From Peromyscus leucopus (lineage: Eukaryota; Chordata; Mammalia; Rodentia; Cricetidae), in assembly GCF_004664715.2 (NCBI RefSeq), contig NC_051072.1:36890142-36954141 (forward strand): a stretch of DNA of 64,000 nucleotides, given 5' to 3'. A program made the translations under genes and the position numbers. Below are positions 54,676 to 64,000 of the stretch, piece after piece; the first letter of the stretch is position 1; each line of letters opens with the position of its first letter. The notes beneath the pieces were generated by a model. The model had not been told where the DNA came from and searched no databases. It worked only from the letters and a program-made list of their open reading frames with translations.

Positions 54676-56584
54676 AAGGGAAATTATAAAAAGCATTTGC
54701 AGTTTGGAGATTCTAGGATGGTGCAGAGCCAGGATTAGAGGCTCCATCAGGAACAAAGCCTCAAATCAGAACTGAGCTGGGCCGGGGAAGAGACTGCCGC
54801 CATGACTCCTGGGCACCGACCCAGCCGGCAGCAAAAGTGCACTGTCAGCACTGGACACTGGGTCCTCGCCATGGAACCGGAGTCCCTGTTGCCCCGGAAA
54901 CCAAACTGAGCACCCCTGCTCTCCGGCCTGTCTGCCCTGAATCTGGTCTTGCTCTCTTTCAGAGTTTAGGAGAGCCACTTCTGGTAGGTACAATTCAGAC
55001 TCGTGTGCCCACAACTCGGCTGCAAAAGTAGCCCGAGGAGACCCAGTTCTGGCCCTCAGAGAAAAGGGCTCCGTTGGTGGACACCCAGAAGCAATAATTG
55101 GTCACTATCTCTTAGAAATCACACAGGTCCGACTTTTTTAGTGTCTTCTCACCCTGCCCCTTTCAGCCTTGTGACTAGGCCCTGTGACAGACTGCTTCCC
55201 ACACGCCAGCACTTTCTAGGTGGCTCCTGCCTTATCCCCTGCCTGTTGACCTCAGACATCTCTGCTCTTTTAACATTTCCTCATCCATTTCTATGACTCC
55301 TCTGCCTCCAAAATTACATGGCCAACATCTCTACATGTATGAAGCCCCAGTTAATCCATCCCTCCACTCAAGTCTTCTTTTCTGAAAGTCAGTTTATTTC
55401 AGAATGACTCTGATCCTGTGCAGAGGGAGAGCAATTTCACATTTATACTTCTGAGGCGAGTTCTTTCTCTTCCGTGACTACCTATACCATGTATGGAACA
55501 GCCGGCCTCAGAGAACACCATGCTCTCCAGACAGCCTTCCAAACATTTTCTTCTTTAAGTTCTCATATGGACGTCGCCACATGCATTAACCAATTAAAAG
55601 CTTATAAAAAGAAAAAAAGTAGTGAGATAAGAAACCCCGAGGCTTTCGATCCAACATTCCCAGAGTTTATCAGACCACAAACTGTCCCACAGCTTTGTTG
55701 TTGTTCTCATAGCGTTTCGCACCCCCAAAATATGCAGCCCTGAAACATCTAGAAATAATCTCCTCAGAAGATTCTTCATTGCCCCCTCTCTGTCTGCCTT
55801 ACTTCCCTAAATAAAATCATTGCAAAGTGACTGAATCTCCAGGGAGCTTGGAGAAGGGGTGCAATAAAGACGGATGGAGGAGTAACAGTGAAGATCTTTT
55901 CTACTCAGAGTCGTCCGTGGGCCAGCAGCCTCATTGTGAGCTGGGAACTCCAAAGCTCTACCCGAGACCCAGGAAACCACACTCTACATTGGTCCCTATT
56001 GACAGGAGAGGTTTAATTCCAACTCTGTAGCCAACACCTGCACCTGTGCATTCTAATTCTCCGTGTGAACACTGGAAGAGTTCAACTCGGGCCAGAATTC
56101 CCTTCGGAGGCTTTGGTGTCCCCTTATAGAGTTTTGCCGAGCTCAGCATTCTTCTACTGGGTGGGCCGATACTCTATGGAATTTTAGGACTTCAAGGAAA
56201 CCTTAGCAATTTGTGGTTTGGCCACAGGGAAGCTGAGCTGACTTCTATGATCTCCTCTAAAACATCATCTGGCCTCCAGCATCAAGCATCGTACCCTCAA
56301 CACAATCACTGGCTCCTTGCCCACCTGGGAGGTACCATTTGAACTAGCCACAGAACAGGTAGCAGTTAGAAATCCAGCTCTGCACAGTACAAAAGGAACC
56401 CCAAAGGACACTTAATTAGCATTCTGAAGAGACAACCGCTGGCACGTATATTCATCAAATGTGGATTTTAAAATAATGTCAACTGTAACAGGATCCAGTT
56501 TTGGCATCAACTCTAAGCCGGCTTCCCACCCTGTTGCCTACCTTGGGTTACAACAGGTCTTAATAGTTCCCACAATGCCCTGCT
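54306..56584. other. Stretch without a supported gene
   Basis: A T28 run at 54643-54670 could be the reversed tail of a minus-strand retrocopy, but no body is recognised to its right. A pyrimidine tract plus AG at about 54950-54962 looks like a splice acceptor without a matching exon. Frames up to 97 codons lack domains. Confidence 0.4.
54643..54670. repeat. T28 homopolymer
   Basis: Twenty-eight uninterrupted T, followed by AAAGAAAGGG. Confidence 0.96.
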
Positions 56585-56665
56585 TTATAGAGCTGGATTG
56601 CAAAGGATTTGGAACCAGACAGGCTTCAGTTGAAGTCTTGGCTTTACCACTTAGCCTTTGAGGAT
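56585..56665 (+). mobile_element. MIR SINE fragment
   Basis: 'GGATTTGGAACCAGACAGGC' followed by 'CAGTTGAAGTCTTGGCTTTA' and CCACTTAGC is the 5' MIR (…CTGGAGCCAGACTGCCTGGG…CTGCCACTTACTAGC). Confidence 0.75.
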
Positions 56666-57911
56666 AGCTTCCGCTCTACTTTGCTTCTTTTCAATGGGGT
56701 CCTGCCTGGATGGTGGGACTATGCAGGCCAGCCACGGGAGCTGTTGTAAGGAAGACTCCTTGGGTGGGGTGTGAGGAGCACCAAGGCAGTACCACACTGA
56801 AGACAAGATCTCCAACCACTCAAGACTGTGAAGTCTCATTCCAAAGCCATTTACAACGGTGATAGCTCAGGGCTTTACCTTCCTGCAGACCGCTAGCCTA
56901 AGGTGTCCACACTTCTAGCCTTTAGGGTGTAGAAATAACAGCCTATAGCCTCTCTCAGTCTAGCCATGGTGACTACCTAGCCTCTACTCCATAGTTACTA
57001 TAGACCACAGGAAGCAGAGGCTTCCTGGGATGAACCAAACTCTACCTCATATCAGCCTCACAGGGCATCTCCTCACCTGTGCCAGGGAAGGTAGAGGAGG
57101 GGAGGCAAGAGATTCGAAAGACGTGGAGAGGAAGAGTTGGTGACTCCGTTCTCCACAGACCAAGCCATCAGCTTCTGAGAAGAAAGGAAGGTAAGGAAGG
57201 GGGGGAGGGAGGGAGGGAGGAGGGAGGGAGGGAGGAGAGGAGGGAAAAGTATGTTTCCAAATAAGCCATGGGGACAAGGTAGGTCAGCTTGATTTCTTCC
57301 ATTTAACCTGAAATTACTGGAAATCAATCTACTGACTCTCCTCTGGATACAGACTCGGGATTTGGGAAGAAACAAAAAGGACAATTATGTGAAATGTACC
57401 CATCCCGTAAAAAAGAGAGGATGGCAACAGTACCATATAGCCAGTGGTAACCAGATGCCAAGAAGACCAGCTGAATACCATCACAGGCAGTGTGAACTGA
57501 TGACGACCACAGACCTACTTTAGTGAAGTCACTCTCAGTACCAAGAGAACACTATCGTTAATCATCCAAGCTACGAGTGTTTCCCGAGTAGGATAGCCCA
57601 TGCTGTGAACTGATGACCCTCGTACTCAATATATTAACAAGGCAAGGAAGATGATCTGTGTTAAGAAATGGCATGTCTTAACTTTTAAATGCACCAACCC
57701 ATGAAAATGTACAATAAGACCTTGCCTAAAATATGTTCTAAAAATAACTACATTTCATATAGTTTAAAAAAAAAATTAAAAATCAGCAGCTGTCCTCAGT
57801 TTCCTCAGGCATTTGAAAGTGTGACATAGAGCCTGGTCTACAAACATTACCATCCTGCCAGATCAGCTGTGTCTGCTTCAAAGACCCTTACCAGCAGGAC
57901 TGTGGACTACT
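56666..57911. other. Stretch without a gene
   Basis: Unique-looking except for the GGGA-rich tract at 57181-57249. Frames of 76 and 103 codons on the minus strand translate that tract. Confidence 0.45.
57181..57249. repeat. (GGGA)n/(GGA)n purine tract
   Basis: Uninterrupted purines apart from two T, with repeated GGGAGGGAGGGAGG. The four or more G3 runs at 57199-57240 meet the usual G-quadruplex pattern. Confidence 0.95.
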
Positions 57912-57917
57912 GATGTT

Positions 57918-58218
57918 TGTTGTGGGAATTCGATCCGTTCAGCCAATGGCATTGGGGTATCAAGCCCTAGGGAGTGGTTTTGTCTGCCTATGTGACCACT
58001 TAAGAGCTGAGGAGAGGGGTCGTGCCCTCTCTTGGGTGGTTGGAGCAGAAGCAAGCGGAAGCATGGCTTTCGATTGGTTCTCATTGCCCTTGGGCAGAAC
58101 GGCAGGCCAAGAGCCGCTGGATCAGCAGCGGCGTCTGCTCAGTTCTATATTGTGGTGTACCGTATTTGATTTCTTTCCCTATAAATGTTACCTGGTCCAT
58201 TGCATCAACCTCACTTCA
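57918..58218 (+). mobile_element. Solo LTR, ERVK/ERV2 class
   Basis: A 301-bp TG…CA segment, TGTTGTGGGA…CCTCACTTCA, flanked by a perfect 6-bp duplication GATGTT at 57912-57917 and 58219-58224. The interior has a CCAAT-type CAGCCAATGG and, near the end, 'CTTTCCCTATAAATGTTACC'. The orientation is inferred from these. A 153-codon frame (57913-58374) runs through the LTR and beyond it and is not a gene. Confidence 0.85.
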
Positions 58219-58224
58219 GATGTT

Positions 58225-58592
58225 TCTTCTAAAAAAGAGTCAGTGGGGAGGGTCACTGGACTCTCAGCCAGGATCCTAAACCCTCCCTCCCGGACCTGTT
58301 GCCTTTGTGTACAATTTTGCCTTCACTGCACACGGCCTCTCTCGGGAGTGCTGGAATTACAGTTAAAAGAGTAACTGGAGGGAACTCCACCTATGCAGCT
58401 GTCAGGAAGCTCTCATCCATGCTGAGGGCAGGCTCTCCGGCGTGGCAACTCTGGGGTCACCCACGCTCCTGTAAGCTGCCCCTCACCCATGCTCTGTAAC
58501 TAAGCCCCAGAAAACTATTGATCTCAATACTTTGATGGAGTCATACTTTGGTTTATTGTCATGACCTTTGGGCGGGTGTGTGTGTGTGTGTG

Positions 58593-58633
<41 letters not shown>

Positions 58634-58784
58634 TGCATGTTGTTAATGGTCCTGGCAAAATACTTCTCCAAACACGGTGTGATTTCTGTGTCCAGGGCTG
58701 AGGATGAACTGTCAAAGAAACCTACACTAGTCCCAGATTCCCACATTTCCCTGCTGGGAACCTACTCAGAAGCAACGTCTCTGA
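58225..58784. other. Stretch without a gene, with a (TG)n tract
   Basis: The only landmark is the TG microsatellite at 58575-58630. No supported gene. Confidence 0.45.
58575..58630. repeat. (TG)n microsatellite with GC interruptions
   Basis: TG units interrupted by GGTGCGTGTGCG at the centre. The GC steps increase Z-DNA potential. Confidence 0.97.
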
Positions 58785-58925
58785 AAACTGCTCATGGTGG
58801 TCCATGGACCAGACGGATGTCCCCAGAAACTTTAGGAAGGGAGAGTCACAGGCCACACACCAACCAATGAAACCAGAATCTGCATTCTAACCTGGTGGCC
58901 CTCCAGAGATCAATATGGTCATGAT
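58785..58925 (+). mobile_element. MER5A-like hAT fragment
   Basis: 'TGGTGGTCCATGGACCAGAC', 'CCAATGAAACCAGAATCTGC' and 'ATTCTAACCTGGTGGCCCTC' resemble the MER5A order (…GTGTGGTCCCCGGACCAGC … ACTGAATCAGAAACTCTG … CCCTCCAGG). Diverged. Confidence 0.55.
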
Positions 58926-59104
58926 CTGCTAAGAAAGAGCTACTTTAGAACCCTGGAAACCAAAGGGGCTGTTACTGCACCAGGCTTGGGGTGGTCAGGG
59001 CAGGCAGGTTCACTCTACTATATCCATCGGAATAAGTAGAAAGAAACAGCACTGGTCTGTAACATTGCTCACAAGGGAAAGAAAAAGGTGCCTTTGTTCA
59101 GCGT

Positions 59105-59706
59105 TGTGTAGTAATTTCCCTTGAAATAAAATGTTCCACCTTAGAGGGAAGCACCTTAAGATCTGGGGTGTCCTATAGGTAGGTGAAACATTCCTTCCAT
59201 TCTGCAGGGAAACTCCTTACATTCTAAAGGAGGGTCCTTAAAACTCAAGAAAGAAACAACTCAGAAGCCTTAGGAAGTCCCTGAAACTGATCAGATGCAC
59301 TAGCCTCCCCCCCTCACCCCACCCTAGCTTATATAAGCAGTAAAGACTGTTGAGAGGCACTCTCAGACCAGCTGAGTTACGTGAAAGGGGCTGAGAGACC
59401 AGCCAAGCTGCCTTGAAGAGGTCCAGACCAGCTGAGCCATCTAAAAGAGAGATTCTCTGACTGGTCAAGCTGACCACCAGTCATGCGGCTGTCAGTCATG
59501 CTGGGGTGGGCTTTTGGTGATGCATCTGTCTTTGAATCATTCCTGAAAGGAACCCCTGACTCACACTTTTAAAACTAACCCCAATAAACTCATCGGTTCA
59601 CCAAGCTGGACTTTGGTGGCATCCTTACTATGGCCGGTCATTAGTTCCCTATCTGGAGTGAGTGGATGTTTGTTCACACACACACACACCCAGGAATAGT
59701 GTGACA
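59105..59706 (+). mobile_element. Solo LTR, ERVK/ERV2 class, 602 bp
   Basis: Ends TGTGTAGTAA…GTGTGACA are flanked by a perfect 6-bp duplication CAGCGT at 59099-59104 and 59707-59712. A strong TATA box (TTATATAAGC, 59329-59338) lies upstream of AATAAACTC (59583-59591). Between them is a degenerate repeat built on 'CCAGACCAGCTGAG' (about 59364-59478). After the signal comes 'CCAAGCTGGACTTTGGTGGC', then a short CA run near the end. No retroviral genes remain. Confidence 0.9.
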
Positions 59707-60934
59707 CAGCGTGACAGACTCCTGAAACGTTCCTCCTCAGATAAGTTGATAGTCACAACCCTGAGGTGAACTCCAGGCAGGAGCAAAATGTCCTCATGAA
59801 GAGTACCCATAAAGACATGTGACCTCTGCAGACAACCTACTATTGTGTTTCAGGGCCTCACAGGGCCTGTGGGGTGGTAAGTTCGTTTGGTCCTGTTCTC
59901 CTTCTTTAAGGCCATTCTCATTAACCTTCACCCAGCAGCGGCAGCCCGGCAGGGGAGAGCTGAGGAGTGCAATGATAACTAACAGATGATGCAACGTCTG
60001 TAAAACTGAGGCACAGACAAAGACCAGGAGAGGAAAGGGAGTCGAATTTCACAACGTGCCCAGCCATCACAAGTAGCGTGACGTGTGGAATCGCAGGCGT
60101 GTGGCAGGGATGGAGAAACATGAAGAGGGGTTACCAATGAAATGCTGGTCTGAGGCTTTCATGAGATACATTCAGCTGGACTCCTAAGGCCTTCTGAATT
60201 TCTCAACGCTTCTGACAGTCTATGATTAGGGTGTTTAATGGACTAGTTTAAAATGGACAGAAAAGCTTCCATACCAGAACATTTTTAGCAGATTTTTTTT
60301 TATTGTAATGCATCTGTGTATAAAGACTAAGAGGAGGCATGGTTATTTATAATGTGAAAGTGAATCAGCTCCATCTATGTAGCCAGGGATCTTCCTTGAA
60401 CTGGGCTTGTCTGCCTCCATTGTCCTCTGCCTCTCGGGGAACAGCCGGAAAAATCACACTGTTCAACTGAATGCAGGTCTTTCTACCTCCAAATCCTGCT
60501 ATGGAGAGGGAAACTGGAGTTAAAGACAATAACAAACAAACAAACAAAAACCTTTTCAGAAGGCCTGCTGGACATTCTTCTACAGAGTTCATTTCCACGC
60601 AATGAAAGACGTTAAGTCATAAGACGACCGACCAGTGGTACCATTTGTCATTTGTCTGTATTTTATTTTCCATATTCACACACCTATCTTCTAGTCCAAA
60701 TTCCTCTCTCAAAATTCCCAGAGGAAAAAAATCTGCTTTTTCTCCTATGGCGCCCTTACACTCCTCACCCCTCACCCCACCCCAGGAAGAAAGCACAGGC
60801 TCCCCGGGCAGCCGACATGAATGACTCCTAACTCCGATAAGGGGAACGGAACAATGTACAACAACATGTGACATTTGTACAGCCCTGGCCCCTCGTTTAC
60901 AGCCCTCCTTGCCGCGCATCATCTCAAGTTCCTG

Positions 60935-61140
60935 AAGAGGTATGAGTTGTGTTTAATTAAGGCCGGAGTGATGGCAGTGGACAGAGAGTTATTTCAGCCC
61001 CTCTTATCCAGTTTGCGCAGCTCCGTTGGAAAAGGTTAGGGGGTGGTGGGAGGCAATTACCGCCTTCTCTAGCAGCTGCCAGAGACGACCGCAGTCAGAG
61101 TAATTATCACCAAGTAATTGTCCCCTTTCTTCCCTGCTGA
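60935..61140. promoter_or_regulatory. Candidate homeodomain-rich conserved non-coding element
   Basis: Unlike any repeat I know, this block packs several TAATTA/CAATTA-type cores: TTTAATTAAGG, GGCAATTACC, GTAATTATC and AGTAATTGTC. It also has CAGCTG-type and TTATCC sites. Such clustering is typical of developmental enhancers, but conservation cannot be checked here. Confidence 0.3.
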
Positions 61141-61317
61141 CAGGGAAGAATGGGAGCAGGGTCTGAACTGAAATAGATTTTGTGCCTGCTGCATACTAGT
61201 TGGGTGGCTTAGGTCAACGAGCATCCAGAGACACTTGGAGCTGTGCGCCTGTTAACCTTCGAGAGAAATTAAAATTCACATGGTACGAAAGACAGAGCCA
61301 TCAAAGGTCACCTGCCT

Positions 61318-61482
61318 GGGGTTCCCCAGATCTCTTCAACTGAGCAACCATGGTTGGAAGAAGTGCCTATTTTATTGTTTTAGAAATATGAAAATATATT
61401 ATGACAAATGACAAAAACCAAATGAGAAAAGTTGTGGGGTTCCACAGATTCCCTTCAATTGAGCAACCACGGTTGGAATAAG
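61318..61482. repeat. Diverged 46-bp direct duplication, 118 bp apart
   Basis: Copy 1 (61318-61363) and copy 2 (61436-61482) share 'TTGAGCAACCACGGTTGGAA'-like text with a few substitutions and one indel. It is a local segmental duplication rather than a known transposon. Confidence 0.9.
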
Positions 61483-61949
61483 CATAAATCGTCCTCTTCT
61501 GAGGATGATTCCGGGAAATGGGGACAAAATGAGCGTTTTTTCCTGAGTCCCGAATTGAAGACAACTTTCTGACTTATCTCTGTAGTGGTTGCTGGGAAAA
61601 GACCATGCTCCCACCCCCTCCCTCCTCCTCAGCTTCATGACACTCACTGAAGGGTTAGTAAATCTCCATTTGGCTTGTCTCTGGAGTAGTCACGAAGTCC
61701 GAACTGTCCACAGGACTTCTCAAAGTTGTCCTGAGACTGATAGTTTCTAACCAAGTGAGCAGGCTTTCAAAATCAATGGTGTCATCTCTCAGGCTACCGT
61801 CCACCCAAGAACGGCCTGAACTGTTGGGAAATAATCCTTGCACCCTAAGAGATGTGTGGGTATAATTCTACACAGGATGGAGGTGAGAACCAAATAGAAT
61901 GAATTGGATCTTTAAAGCAGAAATAAGGAGGTGAGCTTCTCTTCATTGT

Positions 61950-62305
61950 TTTTTCCTTGAGGGGGATTTCACTCACGTGTGCACAGGCATACACATGTAC
62001 AAATGTGTCAGTACAAGTATTTTGTGCTCATGTGAGGTAAAAGACAATCTTGAGTACTTTTCCCCAAACACCACTCACTTTTTTTTTTTTTTAAGAGAGA
62101 ATCTGTCACTGACCTGGAGCTCACCAAGCAGGTTAGACGGGCTGGCCAGTGAGCCCCAAGGATTTGCCCACCCCCACCTCCCCTGTACAGGGATTACAAC
62201 TGCTCCCCTGCCACACCTGGGCCTTTAGACATGGGTTCTGGGGATCAGGGTACTCATCATGCTCACATGCTCACTTTATCAGATGAGTCATCTCCCAGCC
62301 GAGGG
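61950..62305 (-). mobile_element. B4-class composite SINE
   Basis: TG-rich 'CGTGTGCACAGGCATACAC', T-run, 'TGACCTGGAGCTCACCAAGC', 'GGCTGGCCAGTGAGCCCCAA', 'TACAGGGATTACAACTGC', 'CATGGGTTCTGGGGATCAGG' and 'GATGAGTCATCTCCCAGCC', all in reversed order. Confidence 0.9.
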
Positions 62306-62319
62306 ATTGTTTTCATGTC

Positions 62320-62450
62320 ATCCAACCATCCTAAATCACTGTTTGGTGTGTGCCAGACATCATACTAGAAGCTTTGGGGGCAGGAGGAAGGGGCCTTGGG
62401 GTACCTAACACAAGCTCTGCCCACTGGGGAGTTCACAGTGGGTTCCTCAG
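62320..62450 (-). mobile_element. L2/MIR3-like fragment
   Basis: 'TGTGTGCCAGACATCATACT' followed by 'AGAAGCTTTGGGGGCAGG' and 'CTGGGGAGTTCACAGTGG' resembles the reversed end of L2-type elements (TGTGCCAGGCACTGTGCTAG … GGAGCTCACAGTCTAGTGG). Confidence 0.55.
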
Positions 62451-62469
62451 TCTTCTGAAAGATCTGGAA

Positions 62470-62665
62470 TGGTACTAAGACTAATTAGGAGAGTCATGAG
62501 GTCTTGGAACTTGCCTCCACTTCCGGCCTCTATAAATTAGGGCTAAGGATACTCTCTGGCTACTCACTGACCTCATAGGACTGCTGTGACAAGTCAATGA
62601 AATTGAACATGCACAGTATCTTTCTAAATTGCAAATGATTATGCAAATAGGAATATTATAAATAC
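62470..62665 (+). mobile_element. MIR SINE
   Basis: 'GAACTTGCCTCCACTTCCGG', 'CCTCTATAAATTAGGGCTAA', 'GACCTCATAGGACTGCTGTG' and 'ACAAGTCAATGAAATTGAAC' follow the MIR 3' half. Confidence 0.8.
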
Positions 62666-62936
62666 GGTTCCCAGGGAGAGCCACTAGATCCTGTCAGCAA
62701 TGCCCCACCCAGAAACTCCCATCTCCTAAATTCCCTAAAACTTAGCACAGAAGAAAAGCAGGCTGGCTCTCCTCACAAGGCAGGGTGTGTTCTGAGCATG
62801 TGTGCAAGCCTGGTACCCAGAGTGTAATGTTGACAAATGGACTTATCAAGTTTCCCACCATCCCATCAGGGAAAAAGAAACTAAAGTGGCTGCTATCACT
62901 GCTGGTGGGAAAAGGGTCTTAGAGCACCCTTGGGTT

Positions 62937-63090
62937 CTTGTTTTGCTTTTTGAGGGATGGCTGGGAGGGTTTGAGACAGGGTGTCCAGATGTAATGCAGG
63001 CTGAGTTTAAACTCGTGATCTGCTAGTCTCAGCCTCTTGGGTACTGGGATTGCAGGCATGCATGCACCACCACAGTAGGGTGCAGCTATA
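62937..63090 (-). mobile_element. B1 SINE, diverged
   Basis: 'TTTGAGACAGGGTGTCCAGA', 'GAGTTTAAACTCGTGATCTG', 'CTCAGCCTCTTGGGTACTGG' and 'GATTGCAGGCATGCATGCAC'. An additional TTTTTGAGGG stretch lies at its tail side. Confidence 0.85.
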
Positions 63091-63250
63091 CATGTTAGTG
63101 GCTACAATTAGTCAATTCATCTTATGTAATGTAGTAGGTAAATCATGCAATGATTTATCATAGACCACAACCATAAGAAACCCCCCCATCTCTCTTCTCT
63201 AAGCATAAAATTTTTCTAAATGTTTTAAAACATCTCCTCTCTCCTCTCTT

Positions 63251-63252
<2 letters not shown>

Positions 63253-63316
<64 letters not shown>
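63253..63316. repeat. (GT)n microsatellite at a SINE tail
   Basis: A pure GT run of about 32 units, the longest in the window, at the tail side of the next B3. Confidence 0.98.
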
Positions 63317-63323
<7 letters not shown>

Positions 63324-63475
63324 CACATGCCATGGCACATGTATGGAAGTCAGAGAATAACTTGCTGGAGTCAATTCTCTCTTTCTAACTTGTAAGTTCT
63401 GGGGATCAAACTCAGGTAATCAAGCTTGGTGGCATGTACCTCTACCCAGTGAACCATCTCAACACCACCCACAAC
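63317..63475 (-). mobile_element. B3 SINE
   Basis: 'GTATGGAAGTCAGAGAATAA', 'CTTGCTGGAGTCAATTCTCT', 'TTCTGGGGATCAAACTCAGG' and 'CAGTGAACCATCTCAACACC' are the reversed B3. Confidence 0.9.
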
Positions 63476-64000
63476 ACATAATTTCTTTGTAGGAGATTTC
63501 ATGATTGGTATGTTTTACCCAGACAAGAAAAAAAAATCCTAGGAATTCACCTCAAGACTATAGAACTTTGAATTTGGACATTAGTCTCAAGCCAACTTCC
63601 AGGGTGTAAAACTTGAGTAGAAGAAGAATTCACTGTCAAACGCCACCTCATGCAGAGATAGCACGGTGGCCCCAAACACGTGGCAGCCTCCGCTGCACTG
63701 TTTTTTAAGGGAGGTAATGATGATGACATTCCTTTTTTTTTAACCTCTAGAAGGTAGCTTAAATGCTTTGCTATAAGTTTTCCAAATCTACAAAGTATAT
63801 ATGTCAACTTTCTCAAGGCATGCTCACACTCACTCGTGAAATGACCACTTTTACCAGCACCAGCACCAGCATCACTATCACCACCACCGTGACCATCACA
63901 ATACAACAGGACCCATGAGAGCTGAAGTGAGCAGTCATGCCTGTTCATCCAGGCCCCTCCCACAGTTGTTGGGAAGGCCAGGATGGTGGGCTGGAGACGT
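63476..64000. other. Stretch without a gene
   Basis: A short CAC/CCA-rich run lies at about 63855-63900. A 138-codon minus frame (63547-63963) has no recognised domain. The last bases, GGTGGGCTGGAGACGT, could be the start of a B2 cut off by the window edge. Confidence 0.45.

Larger units (their letters stand above)
59713..61949. other. Stretch without a gene; candidate conserved element inside
   Basis: Weak MIR-like text at about 59990-60060. AAAC repeats occur near 60525-60548. A 101-codon minus frame (60617-60922) lacks a domain. The more interesting part is 60935-61140, listed separately. Confidence 0.45.

Noticed and set aside
54950..54962. Possible splice acceptor (CTCTCTTTCAG)
   Set aside because: One acceptor-like string with no downstream coding frame, donor or homology is expected by chance.
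57913..58374. 153-codon plus-strand frame
   Set aside because: It begins inside the GATGTT duplication and runs through the solo LTR into unrelated flank, with no recognised domain.
59640..59690. LTR end placed at TTGTTCACA before the CA run
   Set aside because: No matching flanking repeat exists for that end, whereas an end at 59706 gives a perfect 6-bp CAGCGT duplication.
63547..63963. 138-codon minus-strand frame near the window end
   Set aside because: No domain is recognised, and its Gly/Asp/Ala-rich stretch is the translation of the CAC-rich run at about 63855-63900.
63982..64000. Start of a B2 SINE at the window edge (GGTGGGCTGGAGACG)
   Set aside because: Too short to distinguish from chance without the following sequence.

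Overview
The window looks like about 64 kb of non-coding nuclear DNA from a rodent, most likely a cricetid (hamster, vole or deer-mouse group). The call rests on the repeats. B1, B2/B3, ID and B4-class SINEs occur on both strands, rodent URR1 hAT elements are present, and the B1 at 51908-52062 carries the 'GTAGTTTTGGTGCCTGTCC' variant that I associate with cricetids rather than Mus/Rattus. No bacterial, plasmid or exogenous viral organisation is present. The frequent (CA)n/(TG)n microsatellites and ancient MIR, L2, MER5A, L1M and MaLR relics are typical of intergenic or deep-intronic mammalian DNA.

No protein-coding gene, tRNA, rRNA or other structured RNA gene can be supported. All open frames are short (longest 190 codons). 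Most run through CA/TG microsatellites, SINEs, LTRs or L1/MaLR relics, and none shows a recognisable domain. If the window lies inside a gene, its exons are not visible here.

Layout: 0-10 kb holds microsatellites, an old LTR-like relic (924-1480), MIR/L1M/MER5A fossils and an IAP-like solo LTR (6902-7254, minus). 10-20 kb holds SINEs (including a B2 with a perfect 14-bp target-site duplication), an MLT1-like MaLR LTR and an L1M tail. 20-30 kb holds an ERV1-type solo LTR (21109-21611), a B3 SINE split by a URR1 transposon (22247-22649), a run of MIRs and a long broken L2. 30-44 kb is the most layered part: L1M split by a B3, a MaLR element split by an ERVK-class solo LTR (34052-34550), L1M split by a MaLR LTR and CA repeat, and a 308-bp element flanked by an 8-bp direct repeat (39348-39655). 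44-52 kb has one long rodent repeat (46690-47725) and two of the more repeat-poor stretches, with candidate nuclear-receptor and C/EBP sites. 52-64 kb holds ID/B1/B4 SINEs, two further 6-bp-TSD solo LTRs (57918-58218 and 59105-59706), a candidate homeodomain-rich conserved element (about 60935-61140) and SINE/microsatellite composites at the end.

The strongest results are five solo LTRs delimited from TG...CA termini and flanking duplications, and several nested insertions that give relative ages. I found no convincing new molecular system. Repeat family names come from recalled consensus features, not a database search, and boundaries without a stated duplication are approximate.
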